A stretch of DNA of 64,000 bases, taken from NCBI RefSeq assembly GCF_002865645.1, contig NW_020194562.1:868001-932000 (forward strand). Reading direction: 5' to 3'. The number at the start of each line of letters is the position of its first letter. Position 1 is the first letter of the stretch. Under the pieces are notes generated by a model, which saw only the letters and a program-made list of their open reading frames with translations, had not been told where the DNA came from and ran no database searches. Source of the DNA: Hyaloscypha bicolor E. Lineage: Eukaryota; Ascomycota; Leotiomycetes; Helotiales; Hyaloscyphaceae. This document shows positions 42,598 through 53,375 of the stretch, one piece after another. The position numbers were made by a program, and so were the translations under genes.

Positions 42598-44023
42598 AGT
42601 GTTTCGAGCTGGCTGATTTGTGGAGATGCAACTTGCGTTGGTGGATTCGGCTGCGTCAAGTGACTGTGAGATAACCTAGAGTTCAGAAATCTTGCAAAGG
42701 CCTTGACAACAGCACAAAACCCACCCTTAAAATAGGGATATCGGACTAGCACCTCTCAGAACATTGTATCACCTGGATGCTTGAAACAAAATCATACAAA
42801 AAACAGCTTGGGCCGCTGCGGCCCAACCGCTGCAGAAACCCCTTTCCATCCATCAGCAGAGCCTCTGCAAAGATCATCTCATTCTGCCGAACTGGTTGCC
42901 TTGCGAATAGCATCTTGATGCTGACATATCCGGCTACTACTGCGTCAGTTAAGCCGCAATAAAACTTGTCTGGCATCACAAGATATGTGGCAGGGTTCTA
43001 GATATCGATTGTTATTTGCGGGGTGGTAAAGGTGGATGGGGGGTAAGGGCAAATGAGTGTGGTTACACGACAGTGATAAACTCAACTGTCGGGGGATGAA
43101 TTGACCACGGAGGAGGCTGTGAAGTTAGGGGAGGGGTGTGGGAGTTGGTATGGGGCTCTGCTGGGATGCTGGTATGCTGACGTGCGGCTTCGATTCGATC
43201 CACGCTTTTTCGGGCATCCATTTCAAGCCGGTCCGGGGCTGAGTCACGCCTATTCATTGCTTAAATGGTCTTCGAAGATATTAATTGGTATCGTGACTTA
43301 CACCTTCTGCAAGATGAGTCTATGCCTAATGCCATTGCAGATCAATTGGTTACGTTGGATGAGGTCTTCCGCGTGAGCACATAAAATTATGCCTTCGCTT
43401 TTAAACTCTTACTTTTTGCTGATTCGAAAAGTCGGGGTTTAAAATGCTTGTTGGTATGATCTCCTTTGCTCTTCTAAACTGTAGAGATGTTGATATTTGC
43501 AATTCTGGGCTGAATGTGTGGGAGAAGGCTGTTTTGGCCCCCTTTTCTGAATTTGGCTAGCGTTAAATTTGCCGAGACTCTGGCACTCGCCGCAACCAAG
43601 TCTTGGTTACAATTTTAACCCCATTTCTAATATCGAACATTGAACTTCCACGTATTGATGCAATCGTGAAGGGATCCCTTTGTCCAAAGAAGTCTCGATG
43701 ATGAGGCATCCTGGGATATCCCGGCGGAAAAAGCTAAAGAATATCCGGAGAGTCTGGCTTTGAATCCATTGATGTCCGAAAATTGCCCGGGTCTCCTTGC
43801 AATCTAAAATGAGATTATTACGATTCTATGCAAAGAACTTCTCCAGGTTGATCTCTAAGAATTGCAGAATCTCTGGAGCATATCCATTGGGTTCTGTTGA
43901 GTGGTTGAGAAACTATCGATCCATCAACGTGGAGACGAACAAAGGACCCCCCCAAGAAGGCTTGCGTCCTCTCGAAATCCGAATGTGTCTGTATTTCTAG
44001 AATTGTATCTCCCTCTCGCCTAA
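42598..44023. other. Gene-free region
   Basis: 1.4 kb with short open frames only; a G/T-rich tract is near 43020-43060. No element was recognised. Confidence 0.45.
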
Positions 44024-44720
44024 GAATGTTCTTTCGTGCCATGGCTGCCGGCCTTGCCACTTTTCAACTAGTTTCTACGCCGCGAGTCCCAGAACTCCAT
44101 GACAGATCAGCGGAACTTAAAAGACTGCCATCACTGACGTAAATTTGCGAGATGGCTGTGGATTTTCCTCAATTATAAATACGGTTGTCTTGATCGGTGG
44201 GATAATTTCGAACGCAAATCCATATGAGGCGGCTGTCGTGGACGGCGCAGGGGTTTTCCTGATGCCAGGACTCACCGATCCGCAGGCCCACGTCACCTAT
44301 TGTTCATACTTGACGACGCTGCATGTACAAAAGTACTACAGTATTGGGTATAGAGACGTACCTCTATACTTCAGTCGGTATCCGTGAAGGAAGTGATGTT
44401 ACAGCAATGCAAGTATCTGGAGCAGCCGGAACAGTCAACGGATCAAAAATCAATCTCGTGCCAGGTTTCCCAACCAGCTCATTATCGCAACTCCCGCTGC
44501 GGGAAAGGTATTTATTTTTGCAAGAGTGGCTGAAGGGGTAGACTACATCAAGTTCCTTCACCTACTGGAGCCGGGTGGCATAACAATTGCAGTTGTAAGT
44601 CACATGTAACCTACTCTGCTTTGCGACTACTAATACTTGCCGCTAGGTTGTAAAAGCTGGGCATGTGGCAAACAAGCGACTTATTAGTCACGCCACGACT
44701 TACGCAACATATGCGCTGAA
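44024..44720 (+). pseudogene. Amidohydrolase (imidazolonepropionase-like) relic
   Basis: Fragments of a metal-dependent amidohydrolase appear in order but in shifting frames: TVVLIGGIISNANPYEAAVV, DGAGVFLMPGLTDPQAHVTY (the PGLxDxHxH metal site with one His changed to Gln), EGSDVTAMQVSGAAGTVNGS, LVPGFPTSSLSQLP, then in another frame RVAEGVDYIKFLHLLEPGG, and lastly VVKAGHVANKRLISHATTYA. The stops and frame changes exclude one intact enzyme, and the C-terminal half is missing. It lies between the two kinase/Cys-rich units. Confidence 0.7.
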
Positions 44721-45287
44721 TCGAATAATGGTACTCTATCGGGAACCACACCATCCTCCAACAGTGGTACTTGGCGGTATCCGGAGGTCAACTTATTCCA
44801 TGGCATAGCATCTCCCAACACTGACGCCTCAATTATTCCCGAGTTTATTGGTAGCAATAGCACTCAACCATGGAGGATTCAGCTTCCCTATGCCGGTGGT
44901 GTTTTGAGACCCAATTGGTCCGTTCCCAACATCTGTAACAGAAGTTCATTTCTTGGGAATTCCAACGGCAACAATGGCTTTGGCGAAAGTCCCAGCAGCG
45001 GCTCGACGTCTGGAGGACCCCCTGATAGGAATACCCCAGCAGACGAAGCAATTTGGAGAAAATGGGCTGCGATCGCTGGTATCCCTATCGAACTAATTGT
45101 CGAAGAGTTTAATCGAGCATACTCTTGTCATGATAAGAGTGTATTCGTGTTCTTCCGACAAGAGTTGCGCGTAGTCTTCCTCACTGCTGGCGCCTCTGAC
45201 GCTGATGCTTCAATCGCCCGAGAATCTTTCTGCTTTTGGGCTCTTGAGAAGTACGTGGCCCAACGTTTGGCTCCTGTCTCCACTTGA
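44688..45287 (+). other. Unassigned 200-codon open frame
   Basis: Open from just after a TAG (possible splice acceptor) at 44687 to a stop at 45287, without an obvious start. It reads RYPEVNLFHGIASPNTDASI, then a Ser/Gly/Asn-rich linker (GNSNGNNGFGESPSSGSTSG) and WRKWAAIAGIPIELIVEEFN. It looks protein-like but matches nothing I know, and it overlaps the end of the amidohydrolase relic. Confidence 0.25.
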
Positions 45288-46270
45288 GATCGCTGCTCGC
45301 TTTCCTTTCGAGCATAATCACTAAAAATGTGATTCTCCCTTTTCATAACAAATAAAAAATCAAGAAAATGTCGAGATATACTACCCTTAGTTCAACAAGT
45401 AAGTTGTGCTTGCCAGACAAATCTTAGCTATTATATGAGTGATTCTCGAAAAGACGCTTATCTCCCCCTTCGCACTGCTAGCTTCTATACAAGAGCTGCA
45501 GCTATTACTAGGTATAAAATAATTCCGGAAAATTTCTATATAGAAGAGGTTCTAGTATATCCATGAGAACAAGGTATGTAAATGTCTCTCATCATGTAGG
45601 ATTACATTCAAATTCTGAGCTTTGAGCTAGATATTTCAGAAAGTGCGAACTTTTGTGGGACAATTTGATATAGGTAGGTGGGCGCAAAACTTTAGGGGGT
45701 GCGTGAGAAGAGTAAGAAGCATATCTTCCAGCAACCGTGAGGCTCACTGTCACATCTTCGGGCGGAAGCGTGCCCCAACCGTTCAGGTCTCCAGCCTCAA
45801 GTGGAATGCGATAGGGCTGGCGCCCCGTAATTCCCCAGCTTTCATGCAGCAGAACATGATCTTTCCTCGCTAGCTGGGCGCTATCAGCTAATGTATGTGC
45901 TGTCATTTGCTGCCTTATAGTTGGTCACAGGGTGCATTTGGCCACGAATGCAGTCACTCTGCATTGCATATCAAGCGATCCCAATGATCGCCTCCGTTGA
46001 ACACGCCCAAGAATTTGGGCGCTTGCAGCTTCTCCACCCGCCCACCTGTTTAAATTGACAGTATTTCTCTTTTCACGATTGAAGAGTCGTCCATGAAGCC
46101 TTCAGGTATCAACAGTCATTTAAGCTTGTCGTGAATGCCTAACTCCACATATTGTCTCTCTACTACTTCTCGTCGACCCCCTTGATGGCTTGGAGTTGGG
46201 CAACCTGCATCCAGTCTTGCCTCCTCCAAGCATCCCTGATTCCTTCCACTTTGAAAGCGACACACTACAA
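45288..46270. other. Gene-free region upstream of kinase-like copy 2
   Basis: About 980 bp; AT-rich from 45330 to 45560. No gene, terminal repeat or RNA was recognised. Confidence 0.45.
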
Positions 46271-47117
46271 ATGATTGTTCAAAGTCTTTCGAAAACTGAT
46301 GGCAACTGGAAAGAGTCGTTCAGTTTCTACGATGCTCAGAGCGTAGGGAGAGGGTCCTCGGGATCCGTTCTCGCAATCAACCAGGATTTGGTGATCAAGA
46401 TTTTCTCGGAGGATGAAGAGGGGCAACTTGATTTCGACCGAGAACGAGAGATTTATCACGAATTGCAAAGAGACGGAGGATCACGATATATCGTGAAGTT
46501 TCTGGAAGTTTGGGAAGATGGTTTGGTGTTGGAACGTCTCAAAAGTTCCCTTCGATTTCGTCTCCGGGAGAAGTCTCTACCGAAGTTTACTGTTCGTATG
46601 CGGTGGCTTGTGCAAGCCTGTAAGGCACTCGGATTCTTACATTCTAGAAACATTATGCATGGGGATGTTGGATGCCATAATCTATTGGTGGATAAGAAAG
46701 GCCACCTCAAACTCTGCGACTTCGCGGGATCTAAGAGGGCAGGCGAGACCGCACGAATTTGCTACGAAATTCGAGGTCAACATCCTGACTATCGAATTGG
46801 CCAACCTACGGCAAAAACGGAGATATTTGCTCTTGTAAGCTTCGGCTATGCAGTTGGTCTCTTGCCTTGACTGACAACTTCTACAGGGGTCAACTATATT
46901 CGAGATCTATACTTCGCAGCCCCCATATGCGGAGAAGATAGATGCCTTAGTACGGAGGAGTTTTCAAGAAAGAGAATTTCCTCTGTTGCAGGTTGGCTGT
47001 CCTGCCATACGTGCTATCATTGAGAAATGCTGGATGGATGATTACGACAAAGTTTCTGACGTTTGTGCCGATATCCTGGCAGCCCAGAGAGCCCACCTCC
47101 TCTCAAATCGGGAATGA
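46271..47117 (+). CDS. Kinase-like protein, fungal HGD/DFA type (copy 2)
   Basis: A 264-aa kinase-fold protein from exons 46271-46834 and 46887-47117; the 52-nt intron is in phase. Motifs parallel copy 1: VGRGSSGSVL loop, K43 in LVIKIF, HGDVGCHN (H130, D132, N137), DFAGS (D150), and ICYEIRGQHPDYRIGQPT matching AYEIRSQHVRYSGQQPT of copy 1. After the intron come GSTIFEIYTSQPPYAEKI and IIEKCWMDDYDKVSDVCADI, which align with LLFEIWALKPPYAAEL and VIHRCWLGVYHTVSGVCEDL. The frame is open upstream, but the first ATG is 46271. Copy 1 lacks this intron at the same point. Confidence 0.78.
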
Positions 47118-47592
47118 CTCTTATCAATTGTCTTTTCATATGACTTTATCTTCTCAAATTTTGTATGGACGTTTGGGGAACCCAGATGGTGCAATAGGCG
47201 CACGCCCAGTCTAGGAGCTGGTCAGGTCATTCTAGAAGCATATGTTGCCCAGCTGTACACTCGAAAAGGGAGCAAAGAGATGCTAAAGGGCATTGAATGA
47301 GCTCGAATTTGTTCATAGCGAGCAGAACATCAACGAAATAGTCTAAAATATATCGCAGAAGTGAACCTCTTCGCCAATCCTCGAATCCAATCCTCTGTCA
47401 ATCTAGTCCTACATTCTCATCCCAAAGGCAGGGACCCCGGAATCTCCAATATCTAACATAATAAACACGCGAACTCCGAACAATTAACCTCCACCCATGC
47501 AACGCCCTCTCAAGTAATCAAAACTCCTCCACCCCTCGTCCATCAATCGTCTTTACTTCCGGTGTCTAGGTTTATCAAAACGCTGCCTTGTA
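47118..47592. other. Intergenic region between convergent genes of unit 2
   Basis: About 475 bp, no gene; 3' sides of the kinase-like and Cys-rich genes. Confidence 0.45.
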
Positions 47593-47955
47593 TTAGTATC
47601 TCGCATCTTTTGTTTGATCTTGGAAACCTACATAATGTGTGATCATAGTCGAATTCCCAACGGCCCTCTGATATCTCGCCTCAGCCTGTCTTATGGTCTC
47701 ATCGTAATCCTTTCGTGCCTGGTCTAGAGTCTTGCAGACAGGGCAAGATCGATTACTCAAAGAACCTTGCTCGATGGCTTCGCCATTCCTCCCTACAAAC
47801 TCATCACACGGTTCCCACTGCTCCGACGGTGATCTGATCTTCTTTGCCCATCTACACGGCCAGATCTCCCGATCCTGATACTGATGCGGGCCTTCTGGTG
47901 TGCCGTAATTCTTGCACTGGGCTGTATACAGCAGTGTCGCTGCCCACTTACACAT
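47593..47955 (-). CDS. Small Cys-rich protein (copy 2)
   Basis: A 120-aa protein starting MCKWAATLLYTAQCKNYG. Further cysteines lie in EIWPCRWAKKI and WEPCDEFVG, then NRSCPVCKTLDQARKDYDE and a helical tail (TIRQAEARYQRAVGN). MC start, spaced cysteines, CxxC and a charged helix match the gene at 42262-42597, although overall identity is low. The frame extends upstream to a GTG, but the ATG at 47955 aligns with the MC start of copy 1. It has no signal peptide and converges on kinase-like copy 2. Function unknown; zinc binding is plausible. Confidence 0.55.
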   Translation of the reverse strand: MCKWAATLLYTAQCKNYGTPEGPHQYQDREIWPCRWAKKIRSPSEQWEPCDEFVGRNGEAIEQGSLSNRSCPVCKTLDQARKDYDETIRQAEARYQRAVGNSTMITHYVGFQDQTKDARY

Positions 47956-48894
47956 CGTCGTTCTTGGAAAGGTGTACAAGCAGGGATTGGTTGTGGTTTG
48001 TTCGAGTCTCTCGGGCGCTGATTGCTGAAGCTATACTCGGCAAGATGCTCTGGGAATGATAAAAGAATGTGGATTCTAGAGAATCTTGGCTGACTGTCGG
48101 GCGTCATATACTGGCGTGGCAAATTCTTCACCGAGTGTGGGCGGTGTAGGCACCGCTGCCTGATTATGCAAGCCCTCCTGATCATTTTGATTGCCCAGCC
48201 TCGCGGGGGAACGTCATATTTGCTCACGCGGTGGGCAGTCTGCCCTGCCATTCTGCCTAACTCATATTCGCCTTCCACTTATGACTCTAACAAGGCTGAA
48301 CATCGACTTTCTTGTTGGCGGCTATTTGGAATTACTGGCTCATGTGAGTTGCGAAGCGAGAGACCAGGGAGCGAGAGCGAGATTGCCAATAATCTCAAAC
48401 GACCAGTGGGCTCACCAAAGTCCGTTTTTGTCTTTGGACCTGAGCAATCGCCGTTCTAACTTGAGCCGAGGGTGAGTGTTCCCGAGTCCTGCCTTAGCAT
48501 CCTGAGTACTATAGGTAGGGATCTATTTTGGCACCCTGGCGGCCTATTTTGACTCCTTGTGACACGGTTGTGATTTCTTGGAAAATTCGGCAAAGCAGGG
48601 AATCCGTGTTGGCTTCTCTTAATCCTGCACCGATTTTCCCAGGAGCCGAATTCGAATCCGACACTAAGCTTTATATTTAGCTCCAACACACACCTTTAAA
48701 CCTCCGAAGATGCCGGGACGGTATCCGTTCTCGATCCCCTGTCAAACTTAAGAGGGTCTTTACTTGAGCCGATTTGGGTTACCTCTGGCTTGGTCTCTAC
48801 ATTAGTATGTTGCCTCCCCTCATCCTTAGACATGAGGCCTCCAACTAGCGCAGCTCTTCTCGCCATCTCTATTTTCCAGAATCAAGTTTGCAAA
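47956..48894. other. Gene-free region
   Basis: About 940 bp with no supportable gene or repeat. The right end is the upstream region of the frameshifted GNAT gene. Confidence 0.45.
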
Positions 48895-49639
48895 ATGCCG
48901 CTAGTTGTCCGTCCCGTGGAGCATGCAGATGTGGCCCAGTGCATCGAGATCCGCGTTGCCAGCCTTGGATCTCTCGTCATTGGACGCCCACCGCCGTATC
49001 CAGGCTACGTCCAAGAGGCTGAAACCTCCGCCCACAGAGACCTTGACAAAAAAAGCCCCCATGTGCGCCATCTGAAAGTTGTGGATGCCGAGAACGAGGC
49101 GGAAGTGATCGCTTATGGGAAATGGGAGGTCTACCCTCGTGGGCGCCCAGACCTTGACAAGCTAGGCCAACCGATGGATGACGCAGACAAGCAGGTGGAT
49201 CGGTACGGGATGTTGAGAGAGGCTGCTCATGAGTATTTTTGCAGTCGAAATGGGGTGATGGGAAAGCATCCGCATTTACGTAAGTCGTGATTTTTGTTAC
49301 ACAAAGTGATGAGCGAAAGAAGAGAGGAGAGCAAAAAGATCTCAAAGTTTACAGCTTCAAACACACAGTCTTGGCTCTCTTGGTGACAGACAGCCAGCAC
49401 AGACAACGAGGTGCTGGTAGCCTGTTATACAATGGGGGGTTGAGCAGTCAGGTGCAACTGGTCTTCCTTGCTATCTTCAGGCTTCTGAACAAGGACGGCG
49501 CTTGTATGAACACTATGGATTTCAAGAGATCGATACGGTCGAGTACAATCTTTCGGACTATGGACTAGAAGGAGTTGAGAAAATGACGGAGATGTTAAGA
49601 GAACCGGGTACAAAGTCTGCAGCTGAGGCCTCAATTTAG
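48895..49639 (+). pseudogene. GNAT-family N-acetyltransferase with a frameshift
   Basis: Exon 1 (48895-49279) reads MPLVVRPVEHADVAQCIEIR and continues to GVMGKHPHL; an in-phase intron joins exon 2 at 49369. Exon 2 has the acetyl-CoA loop TDSQHRQRGAGSLL, then near 49426-49430 the frame slips by one base. In the new frame the protein continues QWGVEQSGATGLPCYLQASE, GRRLYEHYGFQEIDTVEYNL and GLEGVEKMTEMLREPG to a stop at 49637-49639. The join point lies between two motifs that are adjacent in the family, so a one-base loss is the simplest explanation. It may be a real mutation or a sequencing error beside a six-G run. If repaired in the lineage, it would be a normal single-domain GNAT of unknown substrate. 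Confidence 0.78.
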
Positions 49640-49883
49640 GGCAAGCTATACATCAACTATCTTCACTTATTATATTAGTATATATGGAATCTTAGTTTAA
49701 GCAATCCCTGTCGCATGACAGGTGATGTAATCGTCAGGCTGTCGACGCTGAGCAATTGATTGAATAGTGCGCTGAATACTGACGCTTGCCTGGACCCGGC
49801 AATTTGTGTAACTTGTAGAGGTGTAAATGAAAAGGAAGTACAAATTGGGTATCATTATTAATCTATGAACGCGTTCCTCGCCG

Positions 49884-51590
49884 TTACCAAGTAATCAACG
49901 CCTCCCTGATATCCAGCTTAGTGTACGGATTCCTCACACCCTTGCAATACTTGATCACGCATTCCTTGTCCTCCAACACAGGAACCTTATTCAGAATACA
50001 AATCCTCGCCGACGCAGGGATTTCCCTGGCGCAAGAAACTTCTCCCAGTCCAGCTTCCTCCTCCGCAATAACATACCTTGCAATCGCAGCCAGCATCGCC
50101 GAATCCCACATTCCCTCCCTCCTCGGTGAGTCTTCAAGAAGTTCCAGTGCTCTGCGTCGGAGTTTAGGATCTCGGCATCGCGTTGAACAGTAATGCAGTG
50201 GTGGCAGGATATTCATCTCGAAGGAGTAAAACGGCGTGTTCTTGTTTCTGGCAGTTGACTGGGACTTAATGAGGGACTCTGCTAACGTGATGACGCGTTC
50301 GAATTCAGGGATGTATTTGTCGTATTCCAGGTCGTGGTTGTAGAGCGACGCAGCTTTGATAATCGTAGTGCTGGTGTACAGAATTTTGAGCATCAGGGCG
50401 CCACGGATATCCTTGGTGTCCAAGTTGGGATTCTCTTTCAAGTAGAGATTCAGTGCATCAAGCCATTGTTGCAGGATACGGCTATGTTGTGTCTCGATCT
50501 TCAGAATTTTCTTCAGCACCACGCCTGGAATCTTGGGGATCGGATCGTCAGGTGAGGACGGTGGAGGACCAAAATTCGATTGCGCCATCGGATTGTTCAC
50601 CATCCAGTACATCATGTTGTGTGCCCCATTGTTGCAGTAAAGCATCCAGTGTACTAGATCAGCCAAGTGGGTGTTGGCGTCACTCAGAGATGTAAATCGC
50701 GTGGGCATATTTGGTTCCGCAGTACTCGAGCAAGGGTTCACTTCTCTGAGTGATCTTGAAGTAAGATATGTCGTCGCTTGTATATCGAGTCGTGTGAATA
50801 GAGGAACAAGCTCCTCTTCGAGAAATTGTCTGGTAGGCCGGGATACACAGTCGGAGCTGAGCACTGGCTGGTGCTCGTCATCATCATGGAGCCAGGATGC
50901 TAAAATCTTCAGCCCACTTTCAAGATGTATCAGAGCTGCCTCGTGATTGCCTTGGAAGGTTTCGAGGCATATGAAAAGTATGCAGGATAGGAGAACTGAT
51001 TCCCCGGATTGAGGCGCTCGTAAATAGCCGATGGCTTTGTTGGATTGCTGAAGGGCAAATTGTTGTCGTGTGACTCCGCCCCGTCTCAAGTGTCCTGGAG
51101 ATTCTCCTCCATAGTTTTCGTGAGCAGAGCCGAGAGCAACGACTGCATGGAAAATCGTCGGATCATTATGGCTGGCTTGGAGAATCAACTTGTTCCAAAA
51201 ATCTGATGGCAAAAACCCCGCTATCTCGGAGGCTGTCTTGGTAAAGAAATATTGATAAGCTCGTCGCTCCTGGTCGTCACTGCATGGGAAACTGAATGGG
51301 AGACGGGCGATCGGATCTAGGAATACATTGCGATCGAGAGGCACCAGAACGTCCTTCCCTCTCCCTTCATAGCCATCACATTTCCGTCCGGTTTTGGTAC
51401 ATTTCAGGCACGCAGGAAAGCCTTCATCGCACTTCACACGTCGCTTCCTTAATCCAGGTTAGCCAGTGGAACGCGCGTCACGGAAAGGGAGATGGAATAG
51501 CAACACGAACTTGCATGTCCAGCAGCCCGTCTTCACCTTGGGCGCTCGCGCCCGTCTCTTTACTACCGGGACAGTCCGAGGAGATTTCAT
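49884..51590 (-). CDS. Zn2Cys6 transcription factor
   Basis: A 547-aa nuclear regulator from exons 51590-51511 and 51447-49884. The intron (63 nt, GTTCGT donor, CTAAC branch) splits the zinc cluster after its first two cysteines. Joined, it reads KTGCWTCKKRRVKCDEGF and PACLKCTKTGRKCDGY, with C23, C26, C33, C40, C43 and C50. The rest fits the fungal transcription factor domain 2 group: SFPCSDDQERRAYQYFFTKT, SDFWNKLILQASHNDPTIFH, AVVALGSAHE and LQQSNKAIGYL. Targets cannot be inferred; no biosynthetic cluster is adjacent. Confidence 0.9.
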
Positions 51591-52532
51591 GGGATCGAGT
51601 ATCGTGCTATCAATCAACTCCCAGCAGATGTCGGGGGGAGCGGTGAGGTACCCTTGTACCTTAAGCTTAAATCACTCTGCCGCATGTGAAATGAGGAGGT
51701 TGCAGGGTAGTGCGGGGGTCAGCTGAGAATTGGGAAATATTGAAATGGAGACGAGCCAATCATCCTGTGGGCAAACGCACCGTTGCTGTTTTGATATGCA
51801 TTGCCAGGGGCGTCGATCCTCCTCTGATGTAGCTCGCCCGCCTAACCTCGATTGGCGGATGAATTTGGGGGCCACGCCTGAAGTTCCCTCGCGAAGGAGA
51901 GAAGGAACGGGCTGATAAGGCTGGCGGAAAAGCCCCAAGAAGCCCCTCTATTTTTAAGCTTAATTGCGCTCCACGGTGGAGCCCTTGGCATAAGACGTGT
52001 GGAGGACTGCCAGCCACAAGAGCTTGGGGTACTGGCCCAAGGCGGAGGATCTTCGCCTGACACGCTGCATATATTGATGAAACAGGTTATTTGTAGCTAC
52101 AGACCAGGAAGAATGGTTCCTTGCGGGCAAGAGAGTGAGTGAGTGCAACTATAACCCACGAATACTAGTAATTCCAACAGGGAGGTTCACGTTTTCGGCC
52201 ACGCCTCCGTCCTTCCCTGGCCCGGATCTCGCTTACTCACGGCCACCTCAGTCTGTCCGATCCGCTAAATTATGTACGGAAGTACTCTATGTCGTTTGGT
52301 GCCAATCGGGGAGCCGCAAAAGCTCCGCTGTGTAAGGATACTAGACACAGTGGTGTGGGAGTGCAACGATTTGCTCGAACACATTTACTAGTCGAGGGAA
52401 CTCCCCTAGTTACCACAATAGGACTGAGCAATCAGGTGACAAGCCGAAGTATGTTAAAGAACCATGGCCTGTAAGAGGTAAAGAGCGGTTACAACATGAG
52501 TTGCAAGCAGCACCAGTCTCTGTCTCCTTTCA
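51591..52532. other. Gene-free region upstream of the Zn2Cys6 gene
   Basis: About 940 bp; promoter side of the regulator on the left and 3' side of the GNAT gene on the right. No gene or repeat recognised. Confidence 0.45.
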
Positions 52533-53375
52533 TCATTCGCATTTCTTCGCAAATGTCACCTTGGTATATGCCAGACAGAAACCTGCTCGCTCAATGTTCC
52601 TAGAACTAACATTGGCAGGTCGAGCCCCGCTAGAGGCAATACCAAAACCTGCTCTTCTTGCATCAGATAGTCGTGCACGTAGTAGGGCAACTTGAACTCC
52701 TCGTCCTCGATACTCGGGCAAGGTACTGTCAATATACAGATGGGCAACTCCTCCTTTTGACGTCTCGATCAGAGCAAGACCCGCGGATCCCGCAATTTTT
52801 CCATCGATAGTTGCGAAATATATACGTGTGTCTGCTCGTGATGCTGCTATGCGAGCAAGCGTCTTAAGAAGCAATTCTGGTCGCCCGCCGTCACTGTATC
52901 CCGCCAACGAGATGTCGGGGAACTCGCCAAGGCGTTCAGAATTGACTCTAGATATCTTGATCCTCGAAGCCTCCAAGCTACCTGCTCCCACTAGATCGTT
53001 ATCTGTGAGAATTCGAACATAGTTGTTGATGAATCCATTGACGGTGTATCCATGAGTAGACAAGACTGGAAGTGTCGATGCATCGGCATGTGGGCAGAGG
53101 TCAATTTCGGTATCGATGCCCTTATTCGAATATGACTTCTCGATAGCCACAAGTTCTTCACTAGAGACTGTCCCTCCCACCCCAAAGCCAACGATATGAT
53201 TCAGTTTGCGTCCAAACGAAGGTAAAGTGAATCCTGCTACACCCCCACCAACGGACAGCGCGGAAATGTCTTGGCCTGGAAAGAGTTGACTGCATGCTTC
53301 CACTTGCCGAGTCAAGTGAAGCACATCTGCCTCTTCAAGCCTCTGAGCCATTTCGACTGTGGTGAGCATCATCAT
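52533..53375 (-). CDS. GNAT-family N-acetyltransferase
   Basis: A single-exon 280-aa protein, intact. The N-terminal half (LEEADVLHLTRQVEACSQLF, FGRKLNHIVGFGVGG) is a family-specific domain. The C-terminal half has the GNAT fold: TRIYFATIDGKIAGSAGLAL (beta strands 2-4), GVAHLYIDSTLPEYRGRGVQ (strand 4 plus the R/Q-x-x-G-x-G/A acetyl-CoA loop), VALLRARLSDARRAGFGIAS and NVSSRNIERAGFCLAYTKVT. The layout resembles bacterial-type GNAT proteins, and bacterial origin is possible but untested. Three ATG codons occur in a row at the start (53375, 53372, 53369). The substrate is unknown. Confidence 0.85.
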   Translation of the reverse strand: MMMLTTVEMAQRLEEADVLHLTRQVEACSQLFPGQDISALSVGGGVAGFTLPSFGRKLNHIVGFGVGGTVSSEELVAIEKSYSNKGIDTEIDLCPHADASTLPVLSTHGYTVNGFINNYVRILTDNDLVGAGSLEASRIKISRVNSERLGEFPDISLAGYSDGGRPELLLKTLARIAASRADTRIYFATIDGKIAGSAGLALIETSKGGVAHLYIDSTLPEYRGRGVQVALLRARLSDARRAGFGIASSGARPANVSSRNIERAGFCLAYTKVTFAKKCE

